Part shown: piece by piece, positions 16,389-24,962 of the stretch
Layout: every line of letters starts with the position of its first letter
Numbering within the stretch: position 1 is the stretch's first letter
Assembly (NCBI GenBank): GCA_044359955.1
Contig: JBIKLF010000010.1
Span: 9,255-73,254, forward strand
Direction of reading: 5' to 3'
DNA: 64,000 nucleotides
DNA from: JACTMZ01 sp044359955
Lineage (GTDB): Bacteria > Verrucomicrobiota > Verrucomicrobiia > Chthoniobacterales > JACTMZ01
Notes under the pieces: model-generated
The model's input: only the letters and a program-made list of their open reading frames with translations
Told to the model about the DNA's origin: nothing
The model's database searches: none
Made by a program: the position numbers and the translations under genes

Positions 16389-18962
16389 CTAGATTTCGAC
16401 GCTTTCGATTTCCTCTTCCATGGTCTCGCTGACCACGGGGGCCATGGCTTGGAGTTTTTCACCGTCGCCGAGGCCGATCAGGCGCACGCCTTGGGCGTTG
16501 CGTCCGGTCATGCGGATCTCGCTCACCCGGGTGCGGACGCTTTGGCCGCCGCTGGTCATGAGCATGATTTCGTCTGTCTCGCGCACGCTGAGGGCGCCGA
16601 CCACGTCACCGGTTTTGTCGGTGACTTTCATCGTGATGATGCCTTTGCCGCCGCGCCCTTGCAGACGGTATTCGTCGAATTCGGTGCGTTTGCCCACCCC
16701 GTTGGCTCCGGCCACGAGAAGGGTGGTGTCCGCGACAACCAGCGCGGCCCCGATGACGAAGTCGCCTTTGGCCGGACGGATGCCCCAGACTCCGGTGGCG
16801 GTGCGGCCCATGTCACGGATGTCTTCCTCGCTGAAACGGATGCTCATGCCGTCCTTGGTGATGAGGACAATTTCGTTGTGTCCGTTGGTCATGAGCGCGG
16901 CAATCAATTCGTCACCATCCTCGATATTGATCGCGATGATGCCCCCCTTGCGGATGTTGCGGTAGGAGGAAAGGTTGCTCTTCTTGATCACGCCGGTCTT
17001 GGTCGTGAAGAGGATGTGCTGGTTCTCGTCCCAGGTCTCGTCTTTGCCCGCGCCCAACTTCGACTGGATGCGCATGACGGCGGCAATTTCCTCGCCGGGT
17101 TTGAACTCGAGGAGGTTGGCGATGGAGCGGCCTTTGGCCGCGCGGCCCATTTCGGGGATGTTGTAGGCTTTTTCGACGTAGCAGCGTCCTTTTTTGGTGA
17201 AGAAGACGAGGTAGTCGTGCGTGCTCGCGGTAAAGAGGTGTTCGACGAAATCGTCCTCCGCGTTCTCCGCGTTGGCTTCGCGGGTCTGCATGCCGATGAC
17301 ACCTTTGCCGCCGCGTTTCTGGGCGCGGTAGGCGCTGACCGCGGTGCGTTTGATGAAGCCGCGGTGGGTCACGGTGATGATGCAGCCTTCGTTGGTGATG
17401 AGATCCTCGATGTTCATCTCACCTTCGTCGGGCACGATGTCGGTCAGCCGGGGGTTGGCGTATTTCGTTTGGATCTCGCGCAGTTCGCTTTTGATGATGT
17501 CGAGGACACGTTCCTCGCGGGCGATGATGTCGAGCAGGTCCTCGATGGTGGAAAGGAGGGTCTGGTATTCGCCGAGCACCTTGTCGCTCTCCAGGCCGGT
17601 CAACTGGTAGAGGCGGAGTTCGAGGATGTCGTCGACCTGCTGCTCGGTCAGCAGGTATTCGCCATCGGTCAGGCGCGCTTCGCTGCGGACTTTGATCCCG
17701 AATTTTTCGACCTGCTTGCGGGTGAATTCGAAAGCGAGGAGTTTGACTTTGGCTTCTTCGCGGTTTTTCGAGCCGCGGATGATGCGGATAAACTCGTCGA
17801 GGTTGGCCAGGGCGATGAGGAAGGCCTCGAGTTTTTCGGCCCGCACTTCGGCTTCGGCCAAGAGGTGGCGGGTGCGGCGCAGGACGACTTCGCGGCGGTG
17901 CTCGATGTAGCAGGCGATGGCTTCTTTGAGCGAAAGCAGCTTCGGCTTGCCATGGTCGATGGCCAGCATGGTGATGGAGAACGAGCTCTCCAGCGCGGTG
18001 TGCTTGTAGAGGTTGTTGATGACAACCTTGGGGTTGGCGTCGCGCTTGAGTTCGATGACCACGCGCGTGTTTTCGTCCGATTCGTCGCGGATGGCGCTGA
18101 TGTCGGTGATCGTCTTCTGGTTGACCAGATCGGCCACCCGCTCGACGAAAGTGGCGCGGTTGACGTTGTAGGGGATTTCGGTGACGACGATCTGTTCGCG
18201 GTTGCCTTTGAGTTCCTCGACCCCGGCTTTGCCGCGGACCTTGACCGAACCGCGGCCGGTTTCGAGGTATTGGCGGATGCCGCCGACCCCGCAGAGTTGG
18301 CAACCGGTGGGGAAGTCGGGGCCTTTGACGTGCTTCATCAAGCCGTCGAGGTTGATATCGGGCCGGTCGATCTGCGCGCAGATGGCGTCGATCACTTCGC
18401 CGAGATTGTGCGGCGGCATGTTGGTGGCCATGCCGACGGCGATGCCGGTGCCGCCATTGACCAGAAGATTGGGGAAGGCGGCGGGGAAGACGACGGGCTC
18501 GGTTAGGCGTTCGTCGTAATTGGGGACGAAATCGACGGTCGATTTGTCCATATCGGCCATGAGGGCCGTGCCGAGGTGGGTGAGGCGCGCCTCGGTATAA
18601 CGCATGGCGGCCGGCGGATCGCCTTCGACCGAGCCGAAGTTGCCCTGGCCGTCGACCAGAGTTTCGCGCATGGCCCAGCTCTGCGCCATGTGGACGAGGG
18701 TGGGATAAATGACCGCTTCGCCGTGCGGGTGGTAGTTGCCGCTCGTGTCACCGCAAATTTTCGCGCACTTGATCTGCTGGCGCCCGGGAAAGAGCCGCAG
18801 GTCGTGCATCGCGTAAAGGATGCGGCGCTGGGCGGGCTTGAGTCCGTCGCGCGCATCGGGCAAAGCGCGCGAGATGATGACGGACATGGAGTAGTCGAGG
18901 AAGGAGCGTGACATCTCCTCCGCGACATCGATCGGTTCGACTTTTTCGTTCTGGTTATACAC
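16389..18962 (-). CDS. gyrA: DNA gyrase subunit A
   Basis: 857 residues: topoisomerase IIA breakage-reunion domain and C-terminal pinwheel. The active-site Tyr is Tyr122 in AAMRYTEARL. The GyrA box is present as QKRGGKG, which separates it from ParC. The quinolone-determining stretch reads YHPHGEAVIYPTL (77-89), with Ala83 and Pro87 at the E. coli Ser83 and Asp87 positions (numbering coincides). The C-terminus is acidic (MEEEIESVEI). No gyrB is adjacent. Confidence 0.96.
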   Translation of the reverse strand: MYNQNEKVEPIDVAEEMSRSFLDYSMSVIISRALPDARDGLKPAQRRILYAMHDLRLFPGRQQIKCAKICGDTSGNYHPHGEAVIYPTLVHMAQSWAMRETLVDGQGNFGSVEGDPPAAMRYTEARLTHLGTALMADMDKSTVDFVPNYDERLTEPVVFPAAFPNLLVNGGTGIAVGMATNMPPHNLGEVIDAICAQIDRPDINLDGLMKHVKGPDFPTGCQLCGVGGIRQYLETGRGSVKVRGKAGVEELKGNREQIVVTEIPYNVNRATFVERVADLVNQKTITDISAIRDESDENTRVVIELKRDANPKVVINNLYKHTALESSFSITMLAIDHGKPKLLSLKEAIACYIEHRREVVLRRTRHLLAEAEVRAEKLEAFLIALANLDEFIRIIRGSKNREEAKVKLLAFEFTRKQVEKFGIKVRSEARLTDGEYLLTEQQVDDILELRLYQLTGLESDKVLGEYQTLLSTIEDLLDIIAREERVLDIIKSELREIQTKYANPRLTDIVPDEGEMNIEDLITNEGCIITVTHRGFIKRTAVSAYRAQKRGGKGVIGMQTREANAENAEDDFVEHLFTASTHDYLVFFTKKGRCYVEKAYNIPEMGRAAKGRSIANLLEFKPGEEIAAVMRIQSKLGAGKDETWDENQHILFTTKTGVIKKSNLSSYRNIRKGGIIAINIEDGDELIAALMTNGHNEIVLITKDGMSIRFSEEDIRDMGRTATGVWGIRPAKGDFVIGAALVVADTTLLVAGANGVGKRTEFDEYRLQGRGGKGIITMKVTDKTGDVVGALSVRETDEIMLMTSGGQSVRTRVSEIRMTGRNAQGVRLIGLGDGEKLQAMAPVVSETMEEEIESVEI

Positions 18963-19423
18963 GGGAAATTAGGTGACTGGCGTGACGTTTTGGCCCTGTT
19001 TCGGGCGAGTGTGGATTCTGTCCGCTCGACGGCTGCCCGACCAGCGCAAAGATCGGCTTTTGGCCGCGATTTCTCGATCTGTTTTTGCGGGGGTGGGTGG
19101 CCAGAGGCGGGCCGGTCAGTTCGCAATCTTTCGGCCGCACAACGCCCACGCCCCGATGGCAGGCGGTGGCTCTCTTATGACAAAACTTGTCATCAAGGTT
19201 GCAGTCTAGCATAACCCACACTCATGAACCTAAAAACGGAGATGAGAGTTGACCGATGAGGGTTGAGAGATTAGGCAACAAGGCGAGACGCCGCAGCCCA
19301 GCATCACCCTTGGGGTGACGGAGCGGAAATGGGCAAGCCTTTGATTTTCAGTCCCTCATTTGCCTCCGGCTGTCTACGCTTCGCTGCGGCTCTCAACCAT
19401 AGACCCTCAACTTCCTTTCTAGG
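18963..19423. other. 461-nt gene-free region between gyrA and eda
   Basis: No credible gene. It must hold the gyrA promoter on the minus strand and the eda promoter on the plus strand. It contains the 17-nt palindrome at 19177-19193. From about 19240 it has a ttgag-rich block of the type agagttga..gggttgag, ending in a cgcttcgctgcggctctcaa piece that recurs, in variant form, near 37512-37545 and 54460. Confidence 0.5.
19177..19193. promoter_or_regulatory. Palindrome upstream of gyrA
   Basis: atgacaa-aac-ttgtcat is a 7-bp perfect inverted repeat around a 3-nt centre, in an otherwise non-repetitive stretch 215 nt upstream of the gyrA start. It looks like a dimeric repressor site. The regulator is unknown. 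Confidence 0.35.
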
Positions 19424-20071
19424 ATGAAAGCCCTTTTTCCGGAATCTCTCACCAAACGCATCCGCACATCCAAGATCATCGCCGTGGTGGTGATTGACGA
19501 ACCGTCTGCTGCCGTGCCACTGGCCAACGCCCTGCTGGCCGGCGGGATCGAGGCCATCGAACTGACCCTGCGCACGCCGACGGCATGCGAGTCGCTGGCG
19601 GCCATCCGCAACGCATGCCCGGACATGCTCGCCGGCTTGGGCACGGTGCTCACTGCCGAGCAGGTTGCCCAAGCGGTCGAGGGTGGAGCCGCCTTTGCCG
19701 TCGCGCCGGGGCTGAATCCGAATGTTGTGCGCGCAGCGCAAGCGGCGGGCTTGCCGTTCGCACCGGGAATCGTCACCCCCTCGGACATCGAGAACGCCGT
19801 GGCGCTGGGCTGCCGCTTACTCAAGTTCTTCCCGGCGGAAGCTTCCGGTGGCATTTCCTACCTCAAGTCGATGGGCGCTCCCTACGCCCACCTCGGCTTG
19901 GAATACATTCCGCTGGGCGGCCTCGATGAAAGCAACTTCACCCGCTATCTGGCCCTCGACAACGTGCCGGCCGTTGGTGGCTCGTGGATCGCCCCGCGTG
20001 AGCTGATCCGCGGCCGCAACTGGCATGTGATCACTGAAAACGCCCGCTGCGCCACCAAAGCAATTTCCTAA
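19424..20071 (+). CDS. eda: 2-keto-3-deoxy-6-phosphogluconate aldolase (KDPG/KHG aldolase)
   Basis: 215 residues, a class I aldolase that splits KDPG to pyruvate and glyceraldehyde 3-phosphate. Catalytic Glu46 in IELTLRTP and the Schiff-base Lys134 in CRLLKFFPAEASGG are in place; GLGTVLTAEQV and PGIVTPSDIENA are family blocks. It is followed 1 nt later by kdgK. The pair converts 2-keto-3-deoxygluconate to central metabolites, as in uronate (pectin or alginate) degradation. Confidence 0.92.
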   Translation: MKALFPESLTKRIRTSKIIAVVVIDEPSAAVPLANALLAGGIEAIELTLRTPTACESLAAIRNACPDMLAGLGTVLTAEQVAQAVEGGAAFAVAPGLNPNVVRAAQAAGLPFAPGIVTPSDIENAVALGCRLLKFFPAEASGGISYLKSMGAPYAHLGLEYIPLGGLDESNFTRYLALDNVPAVGGSWIAPRELIRGRNWHVITENARCATKAIS

Positions 20072-20072
20072 T

Positions 20073-21167
20073 ATGAAAACCACCATCGTCACCTTCGGAG
20101 AGATCATGGGACGGCTCTGTCCGCCCGGTCACCTGCGATTTGTGCAAGCCATGCCGGGTTCGCTCGACATCACTTTCGCGGGCGCGGAAGCCAATGTCGC
20201 CGCGTCGCTCGCCTTATTCGGGGCGAGGGCCCGCTTCGTCACCGCCCTGCCGGACAATGTGCTCGGCGACTCCTGCGTGCGCGTCTTGCGCGGCCTTGGC
20301 GTCGATACTTCGCGCATCCTCAAGACCAAGTCCGGCCGCCTCGGACTTTATTTCGTTGAGAAGGGCGCCAACCAGCGTCCGAGCCATGTCGTCTATGATC
20401 GCTCGCACAGCGCCATCGCCGAGGCGCGGCCCGCGGACTTCAACTGGTCAGCCATTCTCGAAGGGGCCTGCTGGCTTCATACCACCGGCATCACCCCCGC
20501 GCTCTCGCGCCATGCTTTCGAATCCTGCCTGGCGGCTGCCCGTGGCGCCAAAGCCGCCGGTCTCACGGTTTCCTGCGACCTCAACTTCCGCAAGAAGCTC
20601 TGGGACTGGGAGCCCGGCACCAAGTCCACCGATCTCGCCCGGCGTTGCCTGACCGAAATTCTGCCGCACGTGGATGTCTGCATCGCCAACGAAGAAGATG
20701 CCGCCGACGTGCTCGGCATCCACGCCGAGGGCAGCGACGTCGAAAGCGGCAGCCTCTCCGTCGATCGCTACCCGGAAGTCGCACGCGAGATCGTCCGCCT
20801 CTTCCCCAACATCGCCAAGGTGGCCATCACCCTGCGCGAGAGCATCTCCGCCTCGCACAACAACTGGGGTGCGATGCTTTATGATACTTCGTCGGACCGT
20901 GCCTATTTTGCGCCTTTGAAAAATGAGGAATACGCGCCCTACGAAATCCGCAACATCGTCGATCGCGTGGGAGGCGGCGACAGCTTTGGCGCCGGCCTCG
21001 TCTATGCACTGAACACGCCGGAGCTGGCCGCACCGCAAACCGCCATCCGCTTCGCCACCGCCGCCTCGTGTCTGGCCCATTCGATCGAGGGCGACTTCAA
21101 TTTCTCATCCCGCGCCGAAGTCGAGGCATTGATGGGCGGGAACGCCTCGGGTCGCGTGGTGCGTTGA
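20073..21167 (+). CDS. kdgK: 2-keto-3-deoxygluconate kinase (PfkB family)
   Basis: 364 residues, PfkB/ribokinase fold. TFGEIMGRLCPPGHLRF at the N-terminus, FAGAEANVAASLALFG (substrate lid side) and the catalytic block RVGGGDSFGAGLVYAL (anion hole plus Asp base) are present. The substrate is assigned from its place 1 nt after eda: KDG to KDPG, then cleavage by Eda. Sequence alone would also allow another sugar or sugar acid. Confidence 0.85.
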   Translation: MKTTIVTFGEIMGRLCPPGHLRFVQAMPGSLDITFAGAEANVAASLALFGARARFVTALPDNVLGDSCVRVLRGLGVDTSRILKTKSGRLGLYFVEKGANQRPSHVVYDRSHSAIAEARPADFNWSAILEGACWLHTTGITPALSRHAFESCLAAARGAKAAGLTVSCDLNFRKKLWDWEPGTKSTDLARRCLTEILPHVDVCIANEEDAADVLGIHAEGSDVESGSLSVDRYPEVAREIVRLFPNIAKVAITLRESISASHNNWGAMLYDTSSDRAYFAPLKNEEYAPYEIRNIVDRVGGGDSFGAGLVYALNTPELAAPQTAIRFATAASCLAHSIEGDFNFSSRAEVEALMGGNASGRVVR

Positions 21168-21320
21168 AGCCCGCAGCTCGGATCTTCTTCAGATGAAACC
21201 TGCGTCGGATTCATGCCGTCGGAGACGCAAGAAAAGCGCGGCTGGGCTCGGTTTTTCCAGGGGGCACGGCCGTCCCGGCCGTATTGTCTGATCGTGACGG
21301 GCTCAGAATTTGCAGACTTA

Positions 21321-21385
21321 GGTAGGGACGCGCGGCTCGCGCGTCCGTTGGTTGGGGATCGGACGAGCGGCCGCTCGTCCCTGCC
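21321..21385. repeat. 65-nt double-hairpin repeat, copy 3 of 5
   Basis: Starts ggtagggacgcgcggctcgc and ends ggccgctcgtccctgcc. The first hairpin word differs from copy 1 (acgcgcggctcgcgcgt in place of cacgcggctcgcgtg), but the changes on the two arms compensate, so pairing is conserved. Confidence 0.75.
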
Positions 21386-21516
21386 TTCTGAACGAACATT
21401 TCCTCCTGCTGCAGCCCGTCCATCGCCGCGGCTTCTGCATCGTTACGGCTGAGCCGATTTCATGACGTGGAACAACCGGGCGGCGGCCGGAGCCGAGGCT
21501 TGGCGAGACAGCCCCG

Positions 21517-21609
21517 AGTCCCTGAACCCGCGCGCGGCGGGTGTGGTTGGGGAGTAACTGGGGCCGGCGTCGACGGTGAGCTTGGGCAGGCAGAGGCAAG
21601 AAAGCCACA
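21517..21609 (+). repeat. Dispersed 93-nt intergenic repeat, copy 2
   Basis: Near-identical to 1733-1825, differing mainly in the short hairpin (cgcgcgcggcgggtg against cgcgcgttggcgggtg) and one base in cgtcgacggtgagc. Both copies continue into aggcaagaaagccac and then diverge. Confidence 0.7.
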
Positions 21610-21636
21610 GCCGAGTCTGCGAGACGGCCCATAGGA

Positions 21637-22611
21637 TCAAGCCTGGCCTTTTTTGCGGCGGCGTTTTCGCGGCGGTTCGGCTTGTCCCCACGCCCGGGCA
21701 TATTCGGAGGGAGTCACGCCCGTGAGTTTGCGGAACAAAAGGTTGAAGTGGCTCAGCGTGTGGAAGCCCACGCGGTCCGCCACTTCGATGATGCGCGTGC
21801 CGGGCAGGCAAAGCAGGGCTTTGGCCTGGGTGATGCGGTAGGCGCCGAGGTAGGCAACCGGACTCATGCCCACCGTCGCGCGGAACAAAGCTTGCAACCG
21901 GGACTCGTGGAGGCCGGACGCGGCGGCGATCTCCGCGGTGTAGATCTCCTCGGCATACCGCTCGTGGATGAAGCGGAACGCCTTGCGGAGCGCCTCCCAG
22001 TTCGGGGCTTCGGCAGGCGCCGGAACGGGCCGGGCCGCGGGCGGTTGGCGGCGGAACAGGAGCACCAGGAGATCCATGAGAAGGGCGCGCAGGCGCAACT
22101 CGGACCCGGCCTGCCGGCGGTCGTGCTCCACGGCCATCGCCTCGAAAAGTCCGCCCACCTCGCGCTGCCGGGCGGGCGGGATTTGGTGGACGCAGTGGCT
22201 GTAGTCCCGGACATTGACCATCCAGGAAAGCAGATGCGCCCCGTCCTCAATGGGCCCCATCTCCAGCAGGAGGATCGGCAAAAAGTGGACCGAGATGCCG
22301 CGGGCGGGATACGTGAGCGATTTGGCATAATGGGGGACGCCGGGCCCCAACAAAAGCGCGGAACCCGCCCCGCGCCGGACTTTGGCCGGTCCGATGAAAT
22401 GCAGCGCGCTTCCTTCGCTGCTCCAGCCCACTTCGCAGTAAGGGTGCTCCTCCGGATAAGGAACCGTGGGCTCCAGGGGGGCGCCCGACTTCCGTCCGGT
22501 CCGGCGCACGATGATCGGCCGGACCGGAGTGAGCGGGTGGCTAACCTCCCTCACCTGGGAGAGCCAGGAGATCTCGTCCGGGGAGGCGGGGTGGTTGGCT
22601 GGGCGCATCAT
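21637..22611 (-). CDS. AraC-family transcriptional regulator
   Basis: 324 residues. A cupin-like N-terminal sensing region is followed by the C-terminal double helix-turn-helix of AraC/XylS: IYTAEIAAASGLHESRLQAL, FRATVGMSPVAYLGAYRITQ, then IIEVADRVGFHTLSHFNLLF and RKLTGVTPSEYAR. The tail is basic. It lies downstream of, and on the same strand as, the catabolic operon ending at 22901, separated by repeats. It is a natural candidate regulator of that operon (inference). Confidence 0.9.
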   Translation of the reverse strand: MMRPANHPASPDEISWLSQVREVSHPLTPVRPIIVRRTGRKSGAPLEPTVPYPEEHPYCEVGWSSEGSALHFIGPAKVRRGAGSALLLGPGVPHYAKSLTYPARGISVHFLPILLLEMGPIEDGAHLLSWMVNVRDYSHCVHQIPPARQREVGGLFEAMAVEHDRRQAGSELRLRALLMDLLVLLFRRQPPAARPVPAPAEAPNWEALRKAFRFIHERYAEEIYTAEIAAASGLHESRLQALFRATVGMSPVAYLGAYRITQAKALLCLPGTRIIEVADRVGFHTLSHFNLLFRKLTGVTPSEYARAWGQAEPPRKRRRKKGQA

Positions 22612-22790
22612 CGGGAGATTAGAGAGGTCAAAGCACGGTGGCGCGCAAGCCTAAGCCGTCTTCATAGAAGTGGTTTGGGCAGGGGGCACGGGCGTCCCGC
22701 CCTTCTTGTCTGCCGGCAAACGGGCGAACCGGAGTCCCGCCCAAGCGGGACGCAGATAGCCCCATAGGCAAACGCCGTTCTCCCTGGGCT

Positions 22791-22840
22791 TGGCCGCCCC
22801 AGTCACTCCCAACCACACCCGCCGCGCGCGGGTTCAGGGA
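22791..22840 (-). repeat. Inverted copy of the ccctgaacccgcgcg repeat
   Basis: On the minus strand it reads tccctgaacccgcgcgcggc, then gggtgtggttgggagtgact, matching the first half of 1733-1825. It belongs to the 289-nt gap 22612-22900, which otherwise has only a gggcacgggcgtcccgccc hairpin unit near 22682. Confidence 0.65.
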
Positions 22841-22900
22841 ATCCTGCGGAATTCTTGGCACCGGCTTTGCTGGCTTAGGATGAAACAAGTTTACCATCGC

Positions 22901-23689
22901 TCAAAAATCGCGGATGTAGCCCGCAAGCCAACCTCCGTCCACCGGCAAGACCGCGCCGTTGATATAAGAAGATTCCGGTGCCGCGAGAAAGCAGACCGCG
23001 TGCGCGACCTCCTCCGCTGTGCCCGGTCGGCCGAGAGGAATGTGATCGAGCAATTCCTGCATCCGCCCGTTGAAACGCGCGCCCTTGCGGTAAAAGAGTC
23101 CGCCCGTTCCCTCCGTGGTAATCGAACCCGGGGCCACGCAGTTGGTGAGGATGCCCATCGGCGCAAGTTCCATGGCCATGGCGCGCGTCAGGTTGACCAC
23201 CCCGGCTTTGGCCGCGACGAAGGCGCACTGCAAGCGGGCCGGCACCAGACCAAGCACGGAAGAAATATTGATGATGCGGGCCCCGCCCGCGGACTTTTGC
23301 AGGAGAGGAACAGCGGCGCGACTGACGAGGTATAGACCCGTCAAATCCACCCGGAGAACACGCTCCCACTCGGCCAGGGGGAAGGCGTCGATGTTCACGC
23401 GATTTTCCGCCGCGGTATTGACGCCGGCATTGTTGACCAAGATGTCGAGCCTGCCGGTGCGGGCGAGGACCTCCTCCATGGCGGCAGCCACCGAAGCTTC
23501 GTCGGAGACATCCATTGGCACCGCGAAAGCCCCGGGGAGTTGCGCGGCGCTCTCGCCCGCCGCCGCGAGGTGGATATCCGCGCAAACCAAGCGGGCTCCG
23601 CAGGCGGCCAAGGCCGCCGCAACCGCCCGCCCGATTCCTCCCGCCGCGCCGGTCACCAAAGCGACCTTGCCGTTTAAGTCGCATTTCAT
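22901..23689 (-). CDS. SDR-family oxidoreductase with Phe in place of the catalytic Tyr
   Basis: 262 residues, classical SDR layout: TGAAGGIGRAVAAAL, CADIHLA (acidic, so NAD-preferring), NNAGVNTAAEN, ISSVLGLVPA, and C-terminal SSYINGAVLPVDGGW. The YxxxK motif reads FVAAK: the codon at the Tyr position is TTC. In known SDRs that Tyr is the general acid/base, so activity is in doubt or uses another residue. Last gene of the seven-gene operon; its start overlaps the E2 stop by 4 nt. In 6-deoxysugar pathways an SDR oxidises a keto-acid intermediate; that role here is inference. Confidence 0.82.
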   Translation of the reverse strand: MKCDLNGKVALVTGAAGGIGRAVAAALAACGARLVCADIHLAAAGESAAQLPGAFAVPMDVSDEASVAAAMEEVLARTGRLDILVNNAGVNTAAENRVNIDAFPLAEWERVLRVDLTGLYLVSRAAVPLLQKSAGGARIINISSVLGLVPARLQCAFVAAKAGVVNLTRAMAMELAPMGILTNCVAPGSITTEGTGGLFYRKGARFNGRMQELLDHIPLGRPGTAEEVAHAVCFLAAPESSYINGAVLPVDGGWLAGYIRDF

Positions 23690-24945
23690 GCTCTGTTTTT
23701 ATTTTGCGTTTCGATGTCGGGGCCCGCGATCCGCGAGGTGTCCGGGGCCAAAAGAAAAGGGGCGGGGTTCGCCACCCCCTGCCGCACATCCTGCAGGAAG
23801 CGTGCAGCTGGCGCGCCGTCCACCACCCGGTGATCGAAGGTCAGGCTCAAGCGCATCGTGTCACGGAAGACGATCGCGCCTTTTTCTCCTTCGGCCGGTT
23901 CGCGGAAGATGGATCCGATGCCGAGCACCGCGGTCTCCGGGTAATTGATGATGGGCGTGAACGACTCGATGTCGAAACTGCCCAGGCTGGTGATGGTGAA
24001 GTTGCCGCCTTGCAGATCTTCCGGAGAGATACGACGCGAACGGGCACTTTCGATCAGTTCGCGCGATTTCCGCGAGACGGCGGCCAGCGGCAAGTTGCCG
24101 ACATCCTTGATCACCGGCACGAGCAGGCCCTGCTCGGTATCCACGGCCAAGCCGATGTTGATCGAGTCCGGCAGGAAGATTTCATCGTTTTCCCAGCGCG
24201 CGGCGAGCATGGGGTGCTTGGCCAGGGCGCGGGCCACGACCTTGGCAATGATGTCGTTGTAAGAAGGCACGCCTTCGCCGGCCAAGACTTCCTTCAGTTC
24301 GCGTCGCAGCAAAACCAGGCGGGAGGCATCGCACCGCGCATGCAGGGTGACCGGTGCGGTGGATTGTTTGCTCTGCATCATGCGCGCGGCGATGATGCGC
24401 CGGAGATTGGCCACCGGCTGACCTCCCACGCCCGGCGAGCTGACCTCCACCGCCATGACATCCTGCTCGCGGATGCGGCCGCCGGTGCCGCCGGGTTCGA
24501 CGCGGGACAGATCGACCCCGCGGTTTTTCGCCGCACGCCGCGCACGGGGGCTGGCCGGAGTTTCCCCGGAAACCGCGGCAGCAGGACTGGCCGAAGGCGT
24601 TTGGACGGCAACGGGCGATGGCGTGACCTGATCGGCCGCCACATCTTCCGGCGTCCCGGCAACCGCGGCAGCGGTCGCGCCAACGGCCGGCGGCTTTTCG
24701 CCGGGCGCGAGAAGATAGCCCAAAACGCGGCCGACTTTGGTCACTTCGCCGGATTGCGGACCATTGGCGGGAAGGTGGAGGATTCCGCTGTCGGTGGCCT
24801 CCACTTCCTGCGCCGCCTTGTCGGTCTCGAGCACGAATAGCGGCTCGCCCGATTTGACCTCCTCGCCCTCGTTTTTCAACCACGACTGGAAGACCCCCTC
24901 TTCCATCGACCAGCCGAGTCTCGGCAATGTGATTTCGATCGCCAT
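23686..24945 (-). CDS. Dihydrolipoamide acyltransferase, E2 of a 2-oxoacid dehydrogenase complex
   Basis: 419 residues. The N-terminal lipoyl domain has the lipoylation Lys43 in LETDKAAQEVEA. A flexible Ala/Pro linker follows, then the E1/E3-binding domain SPRARRAAKNRGVDLSRVEP and the catalytic acyltransferase core ending DHRVVDGAPAARFLQDV with the active-site His. The substrate is most likely pyruvate (acetyltransferase), because the neighbouring E1 is of the PDH/acetoin type. The gene follows E1 after 17 nt. No E3 (lipoamide dehydrogenase) is in the operon. Confidence 0.9.
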   Translation of the reverse strand: MAIEITLPRLGWSMEEGVFQSWLKNEGEEVKSGEPLFVLETDKAAQEVEATDSGILHLPANGPQSGEVTKVGRVLGYLLAPGEKPPAVGATAAAVAGTPEDVAADQVTPSPVAVQTPSASPAAAVSGETPASPRARRAAKNRGVDLSRVEPGGTGGRIREQDVMAVEVSSPGVGGQPVANLRRIIAARMMQSKQSTAPVTLHARCDASRLVLLRRELKEVLAGEGVPSYNDIIAKVVARALAKHPMLAARWENDEIFLPDSINIGLAVDTEQGLLVPVIKDVGNLPLAAVSRKSRELIESARSRRISPEDLQGGNFTITSLGSFDIESFTPIINYPETAVLGIGSIFREPAEGEKGAIVFRDTMRLSLTFDHRVVDGAPAARFLQDVRQGVANPAPFLLAPDTSRIAGPDIETQNKNRA

Positions 24946-24962
24946 ACGTCGTGATCCTCCTC

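Larger units (their letters stand above)
21168..21636. other. 469-nt repeat-filled gap between kdgK and the AraC gene
   Basis: No credible gene. In order it has: a cagggggcacggccgtcccg unit (21257-21290, relatives at 22679 and 54358); the third 65-nt double hairpin (21321-21385); a gccgaggcttggcgagacag piece; and the second long copy of the ccctgaacccgcgcg repeat (21517-21609). The two flanking genes converge here. Confidence 0.6.

Noticed and set aside
16380..18506. 708-codon plus-strand open frame
   Set aside because: It is the antisense shadow of gyrA, rich in D/V/F/A from GC-rich complement, with no family motif.
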